NCBI RefSeq assembly: GCF_016595525.1
Contig: NZ_JAENII010000003.1
Coordinates: forward strand, 124,001-188,000
Direction of reading: 5' to 3'
Origin: Haloferula rosea
Lineage (GTDB): Bacteria > Verrucomicrobiota > Verrucomicrobiia > Verrucomicrobiales > Akkermansiaceae
Length of the DNA: 64,000 nt
The notes under the pieces were generated by a model, which was given only the letters and a program-made list of their open reading frames with translations, was not told the DNA's origin and did not search any database. Shown here piece by piece: positions 26,226 through 35,756 of this stretch; within the stretch, counting starts at the first letter, position 1; each line of letters opens with the position of its first letter. A program made the position numbers and the translations under genes.

Positions 26226-27353
26226 TTAGGAAGTGAACCGTTCGTGGACGATCTTGCCCTCGTGGGTGAGAAGACAGCCGGTGATGATCTCATCATCGAA
26301 ATTCAGGCGGAGGGACGAGGATTCCTTGTCCCAGAAGTGCTCGATCAGGTTCACCATGTTGGAGGAATACATCTGACTGGCATCGCGCGGAACCCGGCAT
26401 TCAAGAGCCCCCCAACCGATGATCCGGACCCCGGCATCCGTCACGATCTCCTGATCGCAGACCGTTCCCTCGACGTTGCCTCCACTTTCGGCAGCCAAAT
26501 CCACCACGATGCTGCCGGGACGCATCCCCTTGAGCATCTCCGCCGAGAGCAGGCGGGGCGCCTTCCGCCCGAACACCTTGGCAGTCGTGATCACGATGTC
26601 GGAGGATGCACAGACCTTCGCCATTCCGGCCTGCTGCATCTTCACCTGCTCGGGCGTCAATTCCTTCGCATAGCCCTGCTCGGTTTGCCCCGTATCACCG
26701 ATGTCGATCTTGACGAACTTGGCACCCAGCGACTTCACCTGCTCCTCGACCACCGGGCGGGTGTCAAAGGCTTCGACCCTGGCCCCCAAACGACGCGCGG
26801 TCGCAATCGCCTGCAATCCGGCCACGCCGACGCCAATGATGAAGACCTTGGCCGGTGAAATGGTCCCGGCGGGAGTCATCATCATCGGCAGAATGGAATC
26901 CAGACGCTCGGTCGCAATCACCACCGCCATGTAACCGGCAAGATTCGCCTGACTGCTCAGCACGTCCATCTTCTGCGCAATCGTCGAACGCGGAATCAAC
27001 TCGCTGCACAAGGCGCTGATCCCGGCATCCGCATGCGCCTTCATCAAATCCTCTGATCCAAACGGGTCCATCAGCCCGGATGCCATCGAACCCCGCTTCT
27101 GCAGTGCCACCTCCCGTGGATCCGCCGGCCGCACCCTCAGCACCAGATCCGCAGATTTCAGGCCGTCCTCACGCTCACGAATCTCAGCACCTGCATCCGA
27201 GTAGTCGGAATCCGGATATCCCGCAGCCTCTCCCGCCCCGGATTCCACGGCCAATTCCGCACCCATTCCGATCAATTTTTTCACCGACGGGGGCACCAAA
27301 GCCACCCGGGTCTCACCTTCCACGCTTTCTTTCGGAACAAATATCAACATCAC
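26226..27353 (-). CDS. pntAA: NAD(P) transhydrogenase NAD-binding subunit alpha-1
   Basis: 375 residues forming domain I. FVPKESVEGETRVALVP is the alanine dehydrogenase/PNT N-terminal motif, and VFIIGVGVAGLQAIATARRLGARVEAFD is the NAD-binding Rossmann fold. DIVITTAKVFGRKAPRL and SIVVDLAAESGGNVEGT match the mobile and RQD-loop regions. It ends where E. coli PntA continues into membrane helices, here supplied by the next gene. A start one codon later (27350) is equally likely. It is divergent from the matrixin gene with about 200 bp between, which would hold the operon promoter. Confidence 0.94.
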   Translation of the reverse strand: MMLIFVPKESVEGETRVALVPPSVKKLIGMGAELAVESGAGEAAGYPDSDYSDAGAEIREREDGLKSADLVLRVRPADPREVALQKRGSMASGLMDPFGSEDLMKAHADAGISALCSELIPRSTIAQKMDVLSSQANLAGYMAVVIATERLDSILPMMMTPAGTISPAKVFIIGVGVAGLQAIATARRLGARVEAFDTRPVVEEQVKSLGAKFVKIDIGDTGQTEQGYAKELTPEQVKMQQAGMAKVCASSDIVITTAKVFGRKAPRLLSAEMLKGMRPGSIVVDLAAESGGNVEGTVCDQEIVTDAGVRIIGWGALECRVPRDASQMYSSNMVNLIEHFWDKESSSLRLNFDDEIITGCLLTHEGKIVHERFTS

Positions 27354-27557
27354 ATCAAAGGGCTACCCCCATCACCGTGGCTGGGCCTTCATTCAAAATC
27401 CCCAAGCCCCACATCTCAAGATCAATAGCCGGAAGAAACGTTTCTTTCGTGTCATCCCAGTGGGAGGTTCACCGCCCGGGGCGCAAGGACGGGCAAGGCG
27501 CACGAAATCCGAATTTGAAAACACTTTGGACTGCTTTACGATTGAATCTTCGTAGTC

Positions 27558-30500
27558 ATGTTTCCGCGCCCATCTCTTCTCCTCCTTCTCGGTTTCCTGG
27601 GCGCAGTCGTCTTTGGCTACTTGCAGTCTCAGCCCGATCCAACTTCCTCGATCGCCGCTGAAGAAACCTCTCACCCCCCATCCCGCTCGGTCGGACAAGT
27701 TTACGCCATGGTGGATCCCGAAAGGCCCGAGATCCGCCCGTCCGCCATGGAACCGTCGGAGGGCACGGACAGAAAAGCCTGGGTCGAAATGGCCGACGCC
27801 CGGCAGTTGTTCGAGGAACACCACTGGCATCAGTCGCTCCACCGTGCTGCCTCGCCGGAGCTCACTCGGCTTTCCACCGATGAGATGATCGAACGCCTGC
27901 CGGAAGGCTACCAGGAGCAGGCTCGCAGCTACCAACGACAACTCGGCACCCTCGATCCGGAATTCCGACGCTACATCTGTTGGGCACCCGACACCCCGGA
28001 TGCCGTCGTACAGACGTTCCGCCGGATCGAGATCGAGGGAGGAATGGCCCCCGGAGAGTTGCGCATCCAGGCCAACCAGTTTTTGGGCAGCGGCCATTGG
28101 AACCGCACCGCCCTCAGTGGCACGAACAATGAGATCCAAGGCCAACCCGTCACCCTGACATGGAGTATCGCTCCCGATGGCACGAATGTTCCGGGCCTCA
28201 GCTCAGGCACTGCGGGCTCGGACCTCATCGCATGGCTTACCGGGATCTACGGCACCAATGGTGGCACCCTCGAGAACGAACCATGGTTCCCGCTCTTTGA
28301 AGAAGCCTTCGCGGATATCTCCGCCCGCACCGGACTGCGGTTCGTCTATCAATCCCTCGATACCGGTTCGGCCTTCAGCACGTTTCGGACAGGTTCCACC
28401 AACTCGCGCGGTGACATTCGTTTCGGGGCACGAGCCCTGGATGGCAACAGCGGCACGCTCGCATTTGCCTACGCTCCGGACTACGGCGATATCGTATTTG
28501 ATTCCGCGGATTCCTTCTTCAACAACACTACCAACAACTCGATCCGCTTCGTCAACGTCCTCACCCATGAATTGGGGCATGCCCTCGGACTCGACCATGT
28601 CTGCCCGATCAATACCACCAAGTTGATGGAGCCATTCGCAGCTACCAACTTCAGGGGGCTGCAGTTTGACGACACCTATTCGCTACAGCGTCAATACGGT
28701 GACGTATTCGAAGTCGGTGATACGCGGACCAACAACGATGCCCCATCGCTCTCCGAGGTGCTGCAATTTACCGAAGAAACGACATCGGCGTGGCAATGGT
28801 TGAGCATCGATGACAACAGCGACGTCGACTACTTCCGCATCACCACCGCACCGAACCGCGAAGTGACGATCCGTGTGATTCCATCGGATCCCGTGAGCTT
28901 CGGAACCACTTACCTTGAAGGCGCCCAGAACAATGACGGGAGTTGCACTGCTGGAACCCCATTCGATCCCACCAACCGCCAGAACCTGACGCTGGAGCTT
29001 CTGGCCGCGGACGGCACCACGGTGCTTGCGTCCTCGGATGCCGCTCCTTCCGGGGCCGGCGAAGAAATCACCGCATTCGATCTACCGGACGGCGGCAGCT
29101 ACTTCATCCGGGTGAACGGAGACAACGCCAACGCCGCCCAACTCTACCGCCTCGAATTGCTTGTCGAAGCCCTTCCCGACGCACCACTGGTGAAGATCGT
29201 CGGGCAGACCGTGATCGATGAATCCAACGTCCCCGCCAATGGATTCCCCGACCCGGGGGAAACCATTCAACTTGCACTGGATGTCACAAACCAAGGAGGC
29301 ATCGACGCCAGCAACCTCCAGGCGACCCTGAGTGGACCAGCCTCCTTCACTGGATTCACGACCACCACACCGGCCACCGATCTCAATGCGGGTGGCAGCG
29401 GGCAATGGATCTTCACTTTTGCCCTCGACGGCAACTGCGGCGACACCGTGGACCTCACCGTGGATTTCAGTGCAGCCAATGGCTACCAATCCAGCGCCAC
29501 GATCGAGGTCACACTCGGCGATGCCGGACCCGCCGCCGCCCTGAGCGAGAACTTCGACGAATTTCCCGTTCTCCCCGATGGCTGGGTCGGCACCACCACC
29601 GGTGCATCACAGAACTGGAACATCACGACCGCCAATCCAAACAGCGGACCGAGGTCCGCATTCGGAGACTCCGCCACCAGCGTGGGAGAAGCCATCCTCA
29701 CCTCGCCCGCATCTCTGCTAGGAACCGGAAGTTCCCTCACCTTCCGGCACAGTTATGATCTTGAGTCAGGCTATGATGGCGGTGTGCTTGAAGCTTCTCT
29801 CGACGGGGGACCGTGGTTCGACCTTCAGCTGGCGACAGGAGTGAGCACCAGCGGTGGCTACAACGACATTATCAGCGGAAGCTATCAGTCCCCCATTGCA
29901 TCCCGTGAGGCATGGAGCGGGGACTCCGGAGGCTACCTGACCGTGTCCATGGACCTCCCCCCAGAATGGCAGGGACAAAGCATCCGGTTTCGCTGGATCA
30001 GCGCTTCCGACTCCAGTTTCGATGACATCGGCTGGTATCTGGATGACGTCGAGCTCATCACCGGAACCTCCAGCTGCCTTCCCTTCCGCCCTTCCCTCTC
30101 GATCACAGCCAATGGCAACTCCCTCGAAGAAGGGAATCCATCATCGACCATATCCGGAACCATCAGCACCCCGCTGCCTTTGGCTCGCGACCTGCAGCTC
30201 ACCCTGATGACATCCGGTACCGCGGACAGCGACGACCTCGCAGAGGATCTCGACCTCGTTTTGCCAAGTGGTTCGACCAGCATCAGCTTCGACCTCTCCG
30301 CCATCTCCGATGCGGAAACCGAAGGCGTCGAGGACCTCGTGATCTTCATTCCGAACGACCAACCCGGATTCACACCATCAACATCCTCCGAGATCAGCCT
30401 CGTGATCCAGGAACCTCAGGTCACCTTTGCCACATGGGCGAATTCGTTTGCCGGGCTGAATCCTTCTCCGGAAGCAGACGACGACGGCGATCGCTGGAGC

Positions 30501-30761
30501 AACCTCTTCGAATATGCTTTCAATACCGACCCTCTGATTGCGGCAAGCTCACCCATCGTCACCCACCAACTCACAGCGAGCACCCTAAGCCTTGATCTTC
30601 CCGCCTTGGATCTACCTGGTGATGTGCTTGTCACAGGAGAAACCTCCACCGACCTGCTTTCCTGGGACACGGAAGATGTCAGTCAAACCGCGTCGGGCTT
30701 CTCGGTTCCTCGTGACGGGCCGCAGCGATACTTGCGACTTCGAGCGACCCTCATCCCCTGA
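27558..30761 (+). CDS. Large secreted matrixin-like metalloprotease with modular tail
   Basis: 1067 residues. The signal sequence is MFPRPSLLLLLGFLGAVVFG. After a pro-region comes a metzincin domain with the zinc motif HELGHALGLDH (about residues 337-347) and a Met-turn KLMEP shortly after. A PPC-type beta domain covers about residues 405-535 (DVDYFRI...YFIRVNGDNANAAQLYRLEL). Then come a CARDB-like repeat (NVPANGFPDPGETIQLALDV), a jelly-roll region with GWYLDDVELI, a Calx-beta-like segment, and a DDDGDRWSNLFEYAFNTDP element typical of secreted Verrucomicrobial proteins. The C-terminus (SFSVPRDGPQRYLRL-like) may be a sorting domain. It probably digests extracellular protein; the true substrate is unknown. 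Confidence 0.85.
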   Translation: MFPRPSLLLLLGFLGAVVFGYLQSQPDPTSSIAAEETSHPPSRSVGQVYAMVDPERPEIRPSAMEPSEGTDRKAWVEMADARQLFEEHHWHQSLHRAASPELTRLSTDEMIERLPEGYQEQARSYQRQLGTLDPEFRRYICWAPDTPDAVVQTFRRIEIEGGMAPGELRIQANQFLGSGHWNRTALSGTNNEIQGQPVTLTWSIAPDGTNVPGLSSGTAGSDLIAWLTGIYGTNGGTLENEPWFPLFEEAFADISARTGLRFVYQSLDTGSAFSTFRTGSTNSRGDIRFGARALDGNSGTLAFAYAPDYGDIVFDSADSFFNNTTNNSIRFVNVLTHELGHALGLDHVCPINTTKLMEPFAATNFRGLQFDDTYSLQRQYGDVFEVGDTRTNNDAPSLSEVLQFTEETTSAWQWLSIDDNSDVDYFRITTAPNREVTIRVIPSDPVSFGTTYLEGAQNNDGSCTAGTPFDPTNRQNLTLELLAADGTTVLASSDAAPSGAGEEITAFDLPDGGSYFIRVNGDNANAAQLYRLELLVEALPDAPLVKIVGQTVIDESNVPANGFPDPGETIQLALDVTNQGGIDASNLQATLSGPASFTGFTTTTPATDLNAGGSGQWIFTFALDGNCGDTVDLTVDFSAANGYQSSATIEVTLGDAGPAAALSENFDEFPVLPDGWVGTTTGASQNWNITTANPNSGPRSAFGDSATSVGEAILTSPASLLGTGSSLTFRHSYDLESGYDGGVLEASLDGGPWFDLQLATGVSTSGGYNDIISGSYQSPIASREAWSGDSGGYLTVSMDLPPEWQGQSIRFRWISASDSSFDDIGWYLDDVELITGTSSCLPFRPSLSITANGNSLEEGNPSSTISGTISTPLPLARDLQLTLMTSGTADSDDLAEDLDLVLPSGSTSISFDLSAISDAETEGVEDLVIFIPNDQPGFTPSTSSEISLVIQEPQVTFATWANSFAGLNPSPEADDDGDRWSNLFEYAFNTDPLIAASSPIVTHQLTASTLSLDLPALDLPGDVLVTGETSTDLLSWDTEDVSQTASGFSVPRDGPQRYLRLRATLIP

Positions 30762-30994
30762 ACCTTCAGAGCAAAGAGCTGTCGTGAATCCCCATGGATC
30801 GGCTAGTACGATCCTGCTCTCTAACAAGACCATCACCCGAGGGAGCATCCGGGACGCCTCGCTGCTTTCATGACTCCTCCAATCAAGTTAATCCTTGCTA
30901 TTCCCCGAAGTCCGACTATCCCTCCGCCGCTCCCTTGAATGTGGGTGCAGGCGGGCGATTCGACGTGCCGCAAGCCGGTGTCGATCTCCTTTCG

Positions 30995-32341
30995 ATGAGT
31001 GATTCAACCCGGTCTGACCAAACCAAGCACATCATCGTCAACGCCGCAGGACCTCAACCGATGGTCCTGCCACACCACATCATGACACCCAAGACCTTCG
31101 CGGATATCCCGCTCGCCGCCCCGATTCAACGCGCTCTGAGCGAGCGGAACTACGAAATCCCATCGCCCATCCAGGCCCAATCGATCCCCTTCCTTCTTGA
31201 GGGTCGTGATCTCCTCGGATGCGCCCAGACCGGCACCGGCAAGACGGCAGCCTTCTCCCTCCCGATCCTGCACGCCCTGCACACCCGCCCCGGAAAGCGG
31301 AGACCGAAACAAGCACGCGTGCTCGTCCTCACCCCAACCCGTGAGTTGGCAACCCAGGTCGGCAAGAGCCTCGAAGCTTACGGGACCCACCTCGATACCC
31401 GGCACGCCCTCGTCTTCGGAGGAGTCGGACAACGACCTCAGGTCCAGTCGATGCGCAAGGGAACCGATGTCCTCGTCGCCTGCCCCGGTCGCCTGCTCGA
31501 CCTCATCGAGCAGGGCTATGTCGATCTGTCAGCCGTCGAGTTCTTCGTCCTCGACGAGGTCGACCGCATGCTCGACATGGGCTTCCTGAAGGATGTGAAC
31601 CGGATCGTCTCGATGCTTCCCAGCAAGCGTCAGTCACTCTTCTTTTCCGCCACGCTGGCTCCATCCATCGTCGAACTGGCGCATAACATCCTGCGTGATC
31701 CTGAAACCGTCACGATTGCCCCGGAAACCACCACGGCCGAGAAGGTCGAGCAGACGGTCCGCTTCGTGAAACGCGATCACAAGCGACTCATGCTTGTGGA
31801 CACCTTGAAGTCCCAGCCCAAGGGTGAGCTCACGATCGTGTTCGGCCGGACCAAGTACGGTTGTGACAAACTCTCACGCCTTCTGAACAAGAACGGCATC
31901 ACTTCCGAGGCCATTCACGGAAACCGATCGCAACCCCAGCGGGACAAGACCCTTGACCGGTTCCGCAGCGGTAAACTTCCCGTCCTCGTCGCCACCGATG
32001 TGGCCGCGCGCGGAGTCGACGTCAAAGCCGTCACGCTCGTCATCAACTTCGACCTGCCAAAGGAACCGGAAGCCTATGTCCACCGGATCGGACGGACTGG
32101 TCGGGCTGGCGAAACCGGCCATGCCGTCACCTACTGCACGGAAGATGAAATGAAGGAACTCCGCGCTGTTGAGAAGCAGATCAAGCAGAGCATCCCGGTC
32201 GATACCGACCACGAATGGCACGCACCCGATCTCGCCGCGGACTACCAGAACCGCCGCCCCACCCAACCCGCGAAGAAGAAGACCGCGAGTGGCACAGGGA
32301 ACCGTCGACGCCGCCGTCGACGCCCGGCATCCCGCTCCTGA
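30995..32341 (+). CDS. DEAD-box RNA helicase (RhlE-type)
   Basis: About 448 residues. The Q motif lies in TFADIPLAAPIQRALSERNY with SPIQAQSIP. Then motif I AQTGTGKT, Ia PTRELA, motif II DEVD (VLDEVDRMLD, Val replacing the usual Ala), III SAT, V ATDVAARGVD and VI HRIGRTGR. The tail is Lys/Arg-rich (GTGNRRRRRRRPASRS), which helps RNA binding. Starts at 31061 and 31082 are also possible; none has a convincing SD. Such helicases unwind structured RNA in ribosome assembly and mRNA turnover. The 233 bp upstream hold no gene I can support. Confidence 0.9.
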   Translation: MSDSTRSDQTKHIIVNAAGPQPMVLPHHIMTPKTFADIPLAAPIQRALSERNYEIPSPIQAQSIPFLLEGRDLLGCAQTGTGKTAAFSLPILHALHTRPGKRRPKQARVLVLTPTRELATQVGKSLEAYGTHLDTRHALVFGGVGQRPQVQSMRKGTDVLVACPGRLLDLIEQGYVDLSAVEFFVLDEVDRMLDMGFLKDVNRIVSMLPSKRQSLFFSATLAPSIVELAHNILRDPETVTIAPETTTAEKVEQTVRFVKRDHKRLMLVDTLKSQPKGELTIVFGRTKYGCDKLSRLLNKNGITSEAIHGNRSQPQRDKTLDRFRSGKLPVLVATDVAARGVDVKAVTLVINFDLPKEPEAYVHRIGRTGRAGETGHAVTYCTEDEMKELRAVEKQIKQSIPVDTDHEWHAPDLAADYQNRRPTQPAKKKTASGTGNRRRRRRRPASRS

Positions 32342-32461
32342 GCCTTGTCAGGAACTCAGTCTTGCAACAGCGCCGGATGCCCCCTGACACAACGTGGTCC
32401 GGCAAGCTCCCCCCACGGTGAGGAAGCGAAACCGGACCACAGCCATGCGCAAAACACTCAA

Positions 32462-33100
32462 CTACAGGGGCTGCTGAAAGACCTCGGAGTCGACCTTGAA
32501 GTCATCGACTGCATCAAACACCCGGGCCGAGCCATCAAGCATCAAGCCCGCAACTTCGCCACCATAGCGCTCCGGATCCGGCAACGGACCACCGGGCTCG
32601 ATCATCCCGTAACCATCCTTCCTCGCACCGTCGGCGAGCACGAGGGTTGAAGCTGGACGACGGAAATTGACCATTCTCTTCGGAGTCGCAGTATCCCCAT
32701 CATCGTCACTCGTTCCACGTCCAAGGACGCGAACATTCCAGCCGTAGGAAATCGTTGCCTCGACCCGGTCGGGATCGAACTCGCGGTGCCCCGGGCTCTT
32801 GAAGAAATCCGCAGGGTCATACTCCTCGGTATCGACGAGTTCCTGCCACCAGTAGACCTCGCCATCCCGCCATACAGGAAGGCGCCCTTGATTATCCTGC
32901 GAGTATGCCATGAGCATGGGACCCAGATCACGGACCCTCTGCACACTGGTCGAAAGTTTCGCCTTGGTCTTCACCCTGGAGGCGACACCGAATGCCAGTG
33001 CTCCCAGGACGGCCATGATCGCGACAACAATCATGAGTTCGATCAGGGTGAATCCACTTCGATGGCTCGAGTTGACTCTTGGATGGTTCTTCATGTTCAT
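32462..33100 (-). CDS. Type IV pilin/GspG-like pseudopilin
   Basis: 212 residues with the prepilin peptidase site and methylated-helix signature SGFTLIELMIVVAIMAVLGAL near residue 15; cleavage would be after the Gly before FTLIE. The rest is a soluble globular domain (ARKDGYGMIEPGGPLPDPERYGGEVAGLMLDGS) like those of many PVC H-domain pseudopilins. It is processed by PilD and assembled in a type II secretion or type IV pilus system encoded elsewhere. No partner genes are adjacent. The 198 bp upstream, to 33298, contain nothing I can identify. Confidence 0.85.
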   Translation of the reverse strand: MNMKNHPRVNSSHRSGFTLIELMIVVAIMAVLGALAFGVASRVKTKAKLSTSVQRVRDLGPMLMAYSQDNQGRLPVWRDGEVYWWQELVDTEEYDPADFFKSPGHREFDPDRVEATISYGWNVRVLGRGTSDDDGDTATPKRMVNFRRPASTLVLADGARKDGYGMIEPGGPLPDPERYGGEVAGLMLDGSARVFDAVDDFKVDSEVFQQPL

Positions 33101-33298
33101 ATGCGAGTGATTTGGAATAGAATTCTGTTAGAAGGCCTCATCGGTCTTGTTCATGATCTGTACATGCCCTTTGCGACACGACTTTGGCCGACACACGAAG
33201 AGCAATTGCCCCGCCATGCCACGCGACTCCGCGAACTATCCCATGAATTCGACTAACTCAGAGCGCCCTGATTGCTCCGTCGGTCCTCATGACTCGAA

Positions 33299-34405
33299 TC
33301 ACTCGCCGGTTCGGAATTCCTGCGAGCCCACCCGACCCGCTTCACCAAGCAGTTGCTGACCAAGGTATTGCGCCACCACCCGGTCCACCGAGCGACCGAA
33401 TCCATTCCCATGTCCACCCCCCTTGATCGTGATCAATGGAGCTTCCACATCCGCAGACTGCAGGGCTTTCGACAACTTGAGTGACTGCCCGTATGGCACC
33501 AACTTGTCGCTGGTTCCATGGACCAGCAACATCGGGGCGGCTTTCCCATCCACATGGTGAATGGGCGATGCCTCCTTGGCCACCTCGGGAAATTGGGCGA
33601 TCGGTCCACCCACCAACAGACTCTCCGGAGAATTCGGACCTGAGTGGTTCATCACGCTTCCCTGTTCATCCATCACGAGCAACTCGGATGGACCGAAGAA
33701 GTTGACCACACAGCGCACACTGGATGATTCATCCAGATGCTCACCCAGCTTCCCCTCCAGTTTGGGATCCTCTTGACTCACACCGAGCATCGCGACGAGG
33801 TGCCCTCCTGCCGAAGCGCCCCACACCGCCACCCTGCTTGCATCAAGGCCATACTCTTCGGCATTTGCCTTCAACCAGCGGATCGCCGCCTTGCAGTCGT
33901 GGATCTGAGCCGGCCAGGTCGCCTCTTGGGTCAGACGGTAGCCAATCGAGACTCCCGCGTAATTGCCCGTCGCCACCAATTCCTCGAGCCGACGAGCCCT
34001 GTCCTTGCTCCCTTGTCGCCAGCCGCCACCGTGAATCCAGCACACCACCGGCAAGGGCGCATCTCCACGGACTTTCGGCCGGTAAATGTCCAACATCTGA
34101 CGCGTGTTGCCATCACCCACGTAGTCGACATTCTTCACGACCTCCACTCCCGCCAGAGGCGGGGCGTCGGCCTGCTTCCTCAGGAAGGCACGCACGCCTC
34201 GGTCTTCGAGGCGCGATACGAAGCCATCGCCATCGCGATCGACCTTGTCAAAGAATCCCTGCAGTTCGACCGGCAGTTCGAGCTTCGAGAGGCGCCCATC
34301 GCGATCCTTGTCAAGCGCCTCGAACGGGGGCAACTCGGAGGCACTCCAAGCCACCGAGATTGCGGCGAGGAGCACGGTCATGACGGTCAATGGGAATCTC
34401 TGCAT
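33299..34405 (-). CDS. Secreted EF-hand alpha/beta-hydrolase (esterase)
   Basis: 368 residues. The ATG at 34405 begins a signal peptide (MQRFPLTVMTVLLAAISVAWSA). Two EF-hand-like loops follow: DKDRDGRLSKLEL and DRDGDGFVSRLED. The esterase domain has HGGGW (oxyanion), VAVWGASAGGHLV (nucleophile Ser in GxSxG), HGTSDKLVPY (acid) and GGGHGNGFG (base His). It resembles feruloyl/acetyl-xylan esterases of the BD-FAE type fused to calcium-binding loops. It is likely periplasmic or secreted and acts on esterified polysaccharide; specificity is unknown. An alternative start at 34447 adds residues ahead of the signal peptide and is less likely. Confidence 0.85.
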   Translation of the reverse strand: MQRFPLTVMTVLLAAISVAWSASELPPFEALDKDRDGRLSKLELPVELQGFFDKVDRDGDGFVSRLEDRGVRAFLRKQADAPPLAGVEVVKNVDYVGDGNTRQMLDIYRPKVRGDAPLPVVCWIHGGGWRQGSKDRARRLEELVATGNYAGVSIGYRLTQEATWPAQIHDCKAAIRWLKANAEEYGLDASRVAVWGASAGGHLVAMLGVSQEDPKLEGKLGEHLDESSSVRCVVNFFGPSELLVMDEQGSVMNHSGPNSPESLLVGGPIAQFPEVAKEASPIHHVDGKAAPMLLVHGTSDKLVPYGQSLKLSKALQSADVEAPLITIKGGGHGNGFGRSVDRVVAQYLGQQLLGEAGRVGSQEFRTGE

Positions 34406-34520
34406 CACGGAATTAACCCAGGTCACGAGATGAAGTCGCGCAACCAAAAATCCCGGGGATCGGGCTCACCCGGTCCTCCTGCTGCTTGTGAAGCCGTGGC
34501 GCTCACGCTAACACTGCGGA

Positions 34521-34976
34521 ATGACGATCCGACTTCTCATCGCCCTTTTCACTTCAATCACCGCATCCGCCGACGAAGCCAAACCCGCGGCCTGGCAGAA
34601 GGACAGCGGACCAGCCAAGGAACTCACCGAACTGAATTCAAAGCTGACCCAGGCCTATCAGGAGGAAAACCTGCCCGTCCTCCGCGAAATGCTCTCGGAT
34701 GCCCACGTCCACAACAATGTCTTCGGCTCGACCATGGGCAAGGACCAGTTCCTCAAGGACATCGAAGATGGCACCCTCGTCTTCGAGACCTACACCACGC
34801 CTGAACTCCAATGGCACATCAAGGGAGATGTCGCGATTGCAACGGGACTCATCGACGCGAGGGCCGTTCGCGCTGGAAAACCCGTGCCTGCATCAACATT
34901 CCGGTTCACCCGTGTGTTCTCCCGCGAGAACGGCAAGTGGAAGGTGCTGCTCTTCCACAACACGATGACCCGATGA
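34521..34976 (+). CDS. Secreted NTF2-like protein (DUF4440-type)
   Basis: 151 residues with a short signal peptide (IRLLIALFTSITASA). The body has the NTF2 cone fold order: LTQAYQEENLPVLREMLSDAHVHNN (first helix pair), then beta strands LQWHIKGDVAIATGLIDAR and a closing strand FSRENGKWKVLLFHNTM. Such proteins are ligand-binding or enzyme scaffolds with no fixed role. It is divergent from the esterase gene with 115 bp between, and the following CPBP protease starts 80 bp later on the same strand. Confidence 0.75.
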   Translation: MTIRLLIALFTSITASADEAKPAAWQKDSGPAKELTELNSKLTQAYQEENLPVLREMLSDAHVHNNVFGSTMGKDQFLKDIEDGTLVFETYTTPELQWHIKGDVAIATGLIDARAVRAGKPVPASTFRFTRVFSRENGKWKVLLFHNTMTR

Positions 34977-35055
34977 ACCAGGCATCGACAGCGTCGATGT
35001 TTGGAAATCGCCTTTCGATTCCACGGATCAAAGGCGATCCGCTACAGATCCTTTC

Positions 35056-35754
35056 GTGAAATCCCACGCACTTCCCTGGTCGGTCATCATCCCGGCGATG
35101 GTCGTCCCCCTCCTCGGCTCGCTTGTTTACTTCGTGTGGTTTGCGGAAGGTGCCGTCGGGCAGGCCGCCTACACACTGACCAAGGTCTTCACGCTGGTCT
35201 ATCCGTTCATCTTCCTGCGTTGGATCGGCGCCAAGGGACTGGTGCCCGCCGCAGGAACGAAGAAAAGTTCCATCCTGTGGGGTCTGGGTAGTGGACTCAC
35301 CATTTGCGCGGTCGGGGTGCTGGCCATGCTCAGCCCCATCGGATCCATGATCCGGGACTCCGCGGCGGCCATTGCAGACCGCGCGGATGGTCTCGGCTTT
35401 GATGACCACTACCTGCTCTTCGCTGTTTTCATTTCCCTCATCCACTCAGGACTTGAGGAGTTCTACTGGCGTTGGTTCGTCTATGGGCAGCTCCGGGAGC
35501 GCCTCGCTGGACGATGGGCCCACGTGCTCGCCGCCCTCTCATTCGCCGCCCACCATCTGGTCGTCACCCTGCAGTTCTTCCCGGCTCCACTCGCGTACTT
35601 CCTCGCCGGCTGCGTCGCCATCGGAGGGCTGGTCTGGTCATGGATGTACGAGAAACATGGTGGCTTGCTCGGTTGTTGGATCAGCCACCTCTGCGTCGAC
35701 GTGATGCTGATGGCCGTCGGCTATCAACTCATCCAGTCCACCGCCGCCGTCTGA
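35056..35754 (+). CDS. CPBP-family intramembrane glutamic endopeptidase
   Basis: 232 residues, polytopic. The catalytic motifs are SGLEEFYWRWFVYG (EExxxR), LSFAAHHLVV (second motif His) and CWISHLCVDVML (third motif His/Asp). These three are the hallmark of CAAX-protease-like (Abi/CPBP) enzymes, with about six transmembrane helices. It starts at GTG (35056). In bacteria the substrates are mostly unknown; some members protect against bacteriocins. No bacteriocin-like gene is nearby, and the stop at 35754 is 2 bp from the convergent propeller gene stop. Confidence 0.88.
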   Translation: MKSHALPWSVIIPAMVVPLLGSLVYFVWFAEGAVGQAAYTLTKVFTLVYPFIFLRWIGAKGLVPAAGTKKSSILWGLGSGLTICAVGVLAMLSPIGSMIRDSAAAIADRADGLGFDDHYLLFAVFISLIHSGLEEFYWRWFVYGQLRERLAGRWAHVLAALSFAAHHLVVTLQFFPAPLAYFLAGCVAIGGLVWSWMYEKHGGLLGCWISHLCVDVMLMAVGYQLIQSTAAV

Positions 35755-35756
35755 TC

